From Clostridia bacterium (lineage in GTDB: Bacteria; Bacillota; Clostridia; Oscillospirales; Acutalibacteraceae), in contig CAAFXS010000043.1 of assembly GCA_900767025.1 (NCBI GenBank), forward strand, positions 1 to 64,000: a stretch of 64,000 bases of DNA, given 5' to 3'. Made by a program: the position numbers and the translations under genes. Of the stretch, positions 60,254 to 64,000 are shown piece by piece. The notes beneath the pieces are model-generated. The model worked only from the letters and a program-made list of their open reading frames with translations, did no database searches and had not been told where the DNA came from. How positions within the stretch are numbered: the stretch's first letter is position 1; each line of letters opens with the position of its first letter.

Positions 60254-60997
60254 ATGGTAGACATACACAGTCATATTTTGCCCTTTGTTGACGACGGCTC
60301 GGACAGTCTGGAGATGTCCTTTGAAATGCTCAACTCTGCCCGTGAGGCATCAACAACTGCAATTGTTATGACTCCTCACTCAAATCTTTATGAAAATGAC
60401 AAAAATCTTTTGTATGAAATGCAGTTTGTTTTTGACGCTTTCAAGCAAAAGGTACAGAAACAAGGGATAGATATTGACATATATTTGGGTGCCGAGGTTT
60501 TTGCAGATGACAATATTGCAGACCTTGCACAGCGCCACCTGGTGCCCACCGTCAACGGCTCACGATTTATGCTGATTGAATTTGATTTTTATTCTTCACC
60601 CAATTATATAACCGATACCGTGAGAGCTCTCAGCAAAATGGGCTTTGTGCCGGTTATCGCACATCCGGAAAGGTATGAATGTATCAAAAAGTTTCATTCG
60701 CTGAGTATGGATTTTATGAACAGCGGCGGGCTCCTTCAGCTGAATAAGGGCTCACTTACCAGTGATTTCGGTTTATCCGCAAGGAAGGCGGCTTACGAGC
60801 TTATTAATCATCGGACAGCCCAGTTTGTTGCCAGCGACGCCCATTCATGCGGCGTGCGTAACACCGATATGGAGCTGGCATACGATATTGTTGCTGATGA
60901 ATTTGACCGCGAAACAGCGGACAGGCTGTTTACCGTTAATCCCGGTGTAATTATCGAAAACGGCAGGCTTTCAATTAACAGACCGATTGCATTTTAG
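60254..60997 (+). CDS. CpsB/CapC-type PHP tyrosine-protein phosphatase
   Basis: 247 residues, PHP fold with the DIHSHILPFVDDGSD N-terminal metal motif, MTPHSN, GAEVFADDN, IAHPERYECI and C-terminal ASDAHSC metal ligands. CpsB-type phosphatases remove phosphate from BY-kinase tyrosines and so set capsule or EPS output. The ATG at 60254 is used, with GGAG 8 bases ahead. It is the first gene of the plus-strand exopolysaccharide operon, diverging from the minus-strand kinase pair. Confidence 0.92.
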   Translation: MVDIHSHILPFVDDGSDSLEMSFEMLNSAREASTTAIVMTPHSNLYENDKNLLYEMQFVFDAFKQKVQKQGIDIDIYLGAEVFADDNIADLAQRHLVPTVNGSRFMLIEFDFYSSPNYITDTVRALSKMGFVPVIAHPERYECIKKFHSLSMDFMNSGGLLQLNKGSLTSDFGLSARKAAYELINHRTAQFVASDAHSCGVRNTDMELAYDIVADEFDRETADRLFTVNPGVIIENGRLSINRPIAF

Positions 60998-61011
60998 GAG
61001 CAGTGGTGTTT

Positions 61012-61623
61012 ATGAAAAACAAAAAGACAAAAAGGAGAATTCCTCCCTATATAATCATAGAAACAGTGGTTATTATTGCAGTGCTTTGCGGGCTTGGATA
61101 TTACTATGTTCACACTCATATGAGTGCAAATAATTCGGCACCTGTTATTACCGTGGAAAGCACAAGCAATGTTTTTTCCGTAAAGGACGGTGAGGAAGCA
61201 TTGCTTGAGGGCGTCAACGCCACTGACAAGGAAGACGGAAATGTTACCGATTCCCTTATAATCGAGTCCGTTTCTCCCTTCTTTGACGGACAAACAAGGA
61301 CTGTTACATATGTTGCCTTTGACAGCAATAACAATGTCACCAAGCTGGAAAGGGATATTACCTACAGTGATTACAAGCCGCCTGTGTTCACAAATGAAAA
61401 CCGCATTTTTGTGCCTACGGGTGATTACACCGAAATCCTTTCCGAGCTGTCGGCAGAGGATGTAATTGACGGCGATATTTCCGACCAGATTAAGCTTGAG
61501 GTTAACAATGTGGTAACAGGTGTTCCGGGCAATTATGCAGTTCAGATAACAGTAACAAATTCCTGCGGAGATGTTGCCGTTAAGGATATTGTTGTAACCG
61601 TTACCGGAGAGGAGGCAAGCTGA
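61012..61623 (+). CDS. Membrane-anchored DUF5011 Ig-like protein (EPS locus)
   Basis: 203 residues. A basic N-terminus precedes a membrane helix (about 14-34, IIIETVVIIAVLCGLGYYY) and two DUF5011-type Ig-like domains: SVKDGEEALLEGVNATDKEDG and LSELSAEDVIDGDISDQI...GVPGNYAVQITV. The ATG at 61012 follows AGGAG; an earlier GTG is less likely. Its stop overlaps the start of the BY-kinase gene (TGATG), so the two are translationally coupled. It is the mirror partner of the protein at 59253. Confidence 0.8.
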   Translation: MKNKKTKRRIPPYIIIETVVIIAVLCGLGYYYVHTHMSANNSAPVITVESTSNVFSVKDGEEALLEGVNATDKEDGNVTDSLIIESVSPFFDGQTRTVTYVAFDSNNNVTKLERDITYSDYKPPVFTNENRIFVPTGDYTEILSELSAEDVIDGDISDQIKLEVNNVVTGVPGNYAVQITVTNSCGDVAVKDIVVTVTGEEAS

Positions 61624-63137
61624 TGGAAAAAAAGGTACGCACCTCTCGGCAGTCAGATGCAAATCAGTTCAGCTTTGATGATATTTCACTGATTAGCATT
61701 TTTCGTGATGTGGTTAAAAGACTGCTGCTTATTGCACTTTCGGCAATTGTTTTTGCCGGCGGATTTTATATACTGAAAACGGAAACCTTTAAGCCCCAGT
61801 ACAGAAGTGAAGCCACCTTCCTTGTTTCAACCAGGGACGGAAGCTATGATGCATATTCAAATCTTACCACAACCGTTCAGCTTAATCAGGTGTTCAAAAT
61901 GATACTTGATTCCAACGCCTTGAAGGAGGCGGTTAAAGAGGATTTGGGATTATTTGAGCTTAATGCGGAAATTACGGCAAATGTTGTGGAGGAAACTAAT
62001 CTGCTGGTGTTGTCGGTTACCGCCTCTACACCTGCGGACAGCTACGAAATTCTTCGCTCGGTTATCAGGAATTATCCTATCTTTTCCGACGAGGTTATGG
62101 GCAATGCGGTGCTTGATGTTTTTGACGCACCCTCTGTTCCGACAGAACCGCAAAACAGCTCCGGTGCGTTTAAATGGGCACTTATCGGCTTTGTTTTAGG
62201 CGCTTTTGTTATGACTGCGGCGGTGATTTTCCTGTCTTATCTTAAGGACACCGTTAAAAATGAAAGACAGGTGGAGAAAAAGCTTGACACCAAGCTTTTC
62301 GTCACTATACCTCACGAAAGAAAAAGAAAGAGAACAGGTCTTTTAGTGTCGGATATAACAAGCTCCTTCGGCTTCCGCGAGGCTTATAATAAACTGCGTT
62401 CAAAAATCGAACGGGAGTCACTTCGTAAGGGCTACAAGGTATTTGCCGTTTCGTCAGCTCTTGAAAATGAGGGAAAAACAACTGTTGCCGCTAACCTTGC
62501 ACTTGTTTTGGCTAAAAAGGATTACAGGGTTTTGCTGGCCGATTTTGACCTGCGCAATCCTGCTGTGGCAAGGATATATGAGCTTGCCGTTGACCAGGGC
62601 AAGGATTTTGCGAATTTCTTCCGTGGGGAAAACGCAACAAGGAAAATTGAGGATTATATCGTCAAAAACGAAAAGCACGGAATTGATTTCCTTGTTTCTC
62701 AAAAGGGAGTCGGTGATGTTAACCGTGTTTTGCGCAAGGGCGCACTTTCCTCGGTTATAAATTCTCTCAAAAACAACTATGATTTTGTTATTATTGACAC
62801 TCCTCCCATCGCCTTTGTAAGCGATATTGACGATGTTGCCTCTGCGTCGGATGCAAGCATTATTGTTGTCCGTGAGGACTGTGCAAAAACAATGATGATA
62901 AATGACTCCATTGATGCTCTGACAAGAACGGAAACTCCTTTGCTTGGAGCAGTGCTTAACGACAGCTTTGGCTCATCGGACGCGTCGGGCTACGGATATG
63001 CATATTACGGAGGCTATGGCAGGTATTCGGGCTACGGAAAGTACGGCAAATACGGAAAGTACGGAAGATATGCCGGGAAGTCCGATAATTCAAAGAGCAG
63101 CACTTCCTCCGGAAAGGAGGGTGCCGATGAAAGATAA
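61623..63137 (+). CDS. Fused Wzz/BY-kinase with C-terminal tyrosine cluster
   Basis: 504 residues. The Wzz domain (helices about 37-55 and 188-208; QYRSEATFLVSTRDG) is fused to a tyrosine kinase with Walker A SSALENEGKTTVAANLA (near 277), A' VLLADFDLRNP and Walker B FVIIDTPPIA. The tail (about 450-485) is a Tyr/Gly-rich cluster (YGGYGRYSGYGKYGKYGKYG), the autophosphorylation site of BY-kinases. It is coupled by TGATG to the Ig-like protein and overlaps the next kinase gene by 11 bases. Confidence 0.94.
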   Translation: MEKKVRTSRQSDANQFSFDDISLISIFRDVVKRLLLIALSAIVFAGGFYILKTETFKPQYRSEATFLVSTRDGSYDAYSNLTTTVQLNQVFKMILDSNALKEAVKEDLGLFELNAEITANVVEETNLLVLSVTASTPADSYEILRSVIRNYPIFSDEVMGNAVLDVFDAPSVPTEPQNSSGAFKWALIGFVLGAFVMTAAVIFLSYLKDTVKNERQVEKKLDTKLFVTIPHERKRKRTGLLVSDITSSFGFREAYNKLRSKIERESLRKGYKVFAVSSALENEGKTTVAANLALVLAKKDYRVLLADFDLRNPAVARIYELAVDQGKDFANFFRGENATRKIEDYIVKNEKHGIDFLVSQKGVGDVNRVLRKGALSSVINSLKNNYDFVIIDTPPIAFVSDIDDVASASDASIIVVREDCAKTMMINDSIDALTRTETPLLGAVLNDSFGSSDASGYGYAYYGGYGRYSGYGKYGKYGKYGRYAGKSDNSKSSTSSGKEGADER

Positions 63138-64000
63138 TCTGAAAACAGATATAAACGACAGCCATTTTTTAGAGGATTTTACTTATCATTTTTTGGAATG
63201 GTTCAAAAGGCTTTGGATTATAATTCTTGTTTTGGCGGTGCTTTGTTCAGGTGTGCTGACGGCGTATACCTACCTGACCTACAGTCCCCAATATTCTGCG
63301 TCGGCAACCTTTACCGTAAACGTAGATGTTTCCCAGGCGTCGTCACAGAAATACAACAAGGCTACGGCTCAGCAGCTGGCAAAAACCTTTCCGAATATCC
63401 TTACATCAGGCGCGCTTAACAAGGTGGTTTGCCGCGATTTAGGCGTCAGCGAGATTAAAGATTCAATAACCGCCTCCGTTGTTGAGGACACAAATCTTTT
63501 TACCATAACGGTTACCTCGGCTAATCCTCAGCAGGCGTATAATGTTTTGGCAAGCGTTATTTCAAATTATCCACAGGTTGCAAAATTTATCATAGGCTCA
63601 ACACAGCTTAACCTTATTGATACATCAAGTGTTTCAACCGTCCCCATAAATTATCCGGACTATACCTCAAGAGCGACTGTGGGTGCACTTGCAGGTGCGG
63701 TGCTGGGGCTTGCCGTTATTGTTTTGCTTGCACTTAACACATCTACGGTTATCAGGAGCAGTGATATTTCCTCGGCGTTCAACACAATGTGCCTTGCCTC
63801 CGTGCCGGAATTCACAAGGAAAAAGCGCAGTAAAAAAGCATCGTCTGCGTTAATCCCGAATGTTGAGGACAGCAATGTGAATTATAAATTCCGCGAGGGA
63901 ATATTTAACCTCAGGAACAATGTTATCCGTCGATGCAGAGAAAATAATTACAAGTCGGTTGTTGTAACAAGCACAATTTCAGGCGAGGGAAAAAGCGTTG
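63127..64000 (+). CDS. Third Wzz/BY-kinase fusion (partial, runs off window)
   Basis: The open frame from ATG 63127 (site GGAGGG six bases before) continues to the window end, 291 codons. It starts MKDNLKTDINDSHFLEDF, has a membrane helix at about 30-50 and another near 180-200, and a Wzz-like TYSPQYSASATFTVNVD. At residues 281-291 the P-loop STISGEGKSV starts a BY-kinase domain, which is cut by the window. The gene lies within an 11-base overlap of the preceding kinase, indicating co-translation. Confidence 0.88.
   Translation, partial: MKDNLKTDINDSHFLEDFTYHFLEWFKRLWIIILVLAVLCSGVLTAYTYLTYSPQYSASATFTVNVDVSQASSQKYNKATAQQLAKTFPNILTSGALNKVVCRDLGVSEIKDSITASVVEDTNLFTITVTSANPQQAYNVLASVISNYPQVAKFIIGSTQLNLIDTSSVSTVPINYPDYTSRATVGALAGAVLGLAVIVLLALNTSTVIRSSDISSAFNTMCLASVPEFTRKKRSKKASSALIPNVEDSNVNYKFREGIFNLRNNVIRRCRENNYKSVVVTSTISGEGKSV

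Noticed and set aside
1..64000. CRISPR arrays, IS elements, phage genes, rRNA operons
   Set aside because: No direct repeats with spacers, no transposase or integrase-like proteins, and no rRNA sequence were found. The repeats present are inverted, hairpin-type intergenic elements.

Overview
The window looks like a chromosomal segment of an anaerobic, Gram-positive gut Clostridia member, most likely Ruminococcaceae/Oscillospiraceae. The grounds are an oxygen-sensitive class III ribonucleotide reductase, a TPP-riboswitch/ThiT vitamin uptake unit, a Trp T-box, DnaD- and DnaC-type primosome genes, strong AGGAGG ribosome binding sites, near-consensus TTGACA-17-TATAAT promoters, a dockerin-like C-terminus, Big_2/FIVAR surface proteins, and the hairpin-rich intergenic repeats common in such genomes. 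Base composition is moderate (mid-40s % GC by eye). No phage, transposase, CRISPR or rRNA was seen.

Layout. 1-4.6 kb: nrdD-nrdG behind a promoter carrying two NrdR-like boxes, a TagD-like cytidylyltransferase, a TcdA-like E1 enzyme and a 182-bp structured repeat. 4.6-13 kb: purA, an intracellular GH28 glycosidase with a SecB-like partner, a CorA-type transporter, trmB and two FAD oxidoreductases. 13-16.9 kb: rpmG-secE-nusG-rplK-rplA, then rplJ-rplL behind an L10-leader attenuator, ending in a strong terminator with no rpoBC downstream. 16.9-23.2 kb (minus strand): a tight run of a DUF951 gene, prfA, a Sua5-CoaE fusion, an M18 aminopeptidase, an asparaginase and an orphan trpB. 23.3-32 kb: an S1-domain protein, pduL, a type-4 UDG, a large membrane protein, tRNA-Gly, the dnaD/dnaC-like pair, an aldolase-family gene and riboswitch-controlled thiT. 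32-38.6 kb (minus): purL, apgM, metY, csoR. 38.8-47.8 kb: a PAS protein, then a 2202-residue Big/FIVAR surface protein followed by an LRR protein with a dockerin-like tail. 47.8-52 kb: small and degenerate genes, including a DUF3048 protein, an actin-like remnant, a truncated superoxide-reductase-like ORF, an AT-rich membrane protein and a CHAP protein. 52-55.7 kb: guaA, ddh and a second GMP synthase lacking the amidotransferase domain. 55.8-57.7 kb: a Trp T-box, then a leader peptide with tandem Trp codons, then a TrpB2-type gene. 57.9-64 kb: an exopolysaccharide-control locus with three Wzz/BY-kinase fusions, two membrane-anchored Ig-like proteins and a CpsB-type phosphatase, running off the right edge.

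The most interesting signals are the T-box plus Trp-Trp leader peptide ahead of trpB2, the mirrored kinase/Ig-protein pairs around the phosphatase, the Sua5-CoaE fusion, the two-copy 182-bp element whose hairpin arms covary, and the TPP riboswitch whose P2 strand can act as the anti-terminator although its pyrophosphate-side half is divergent.
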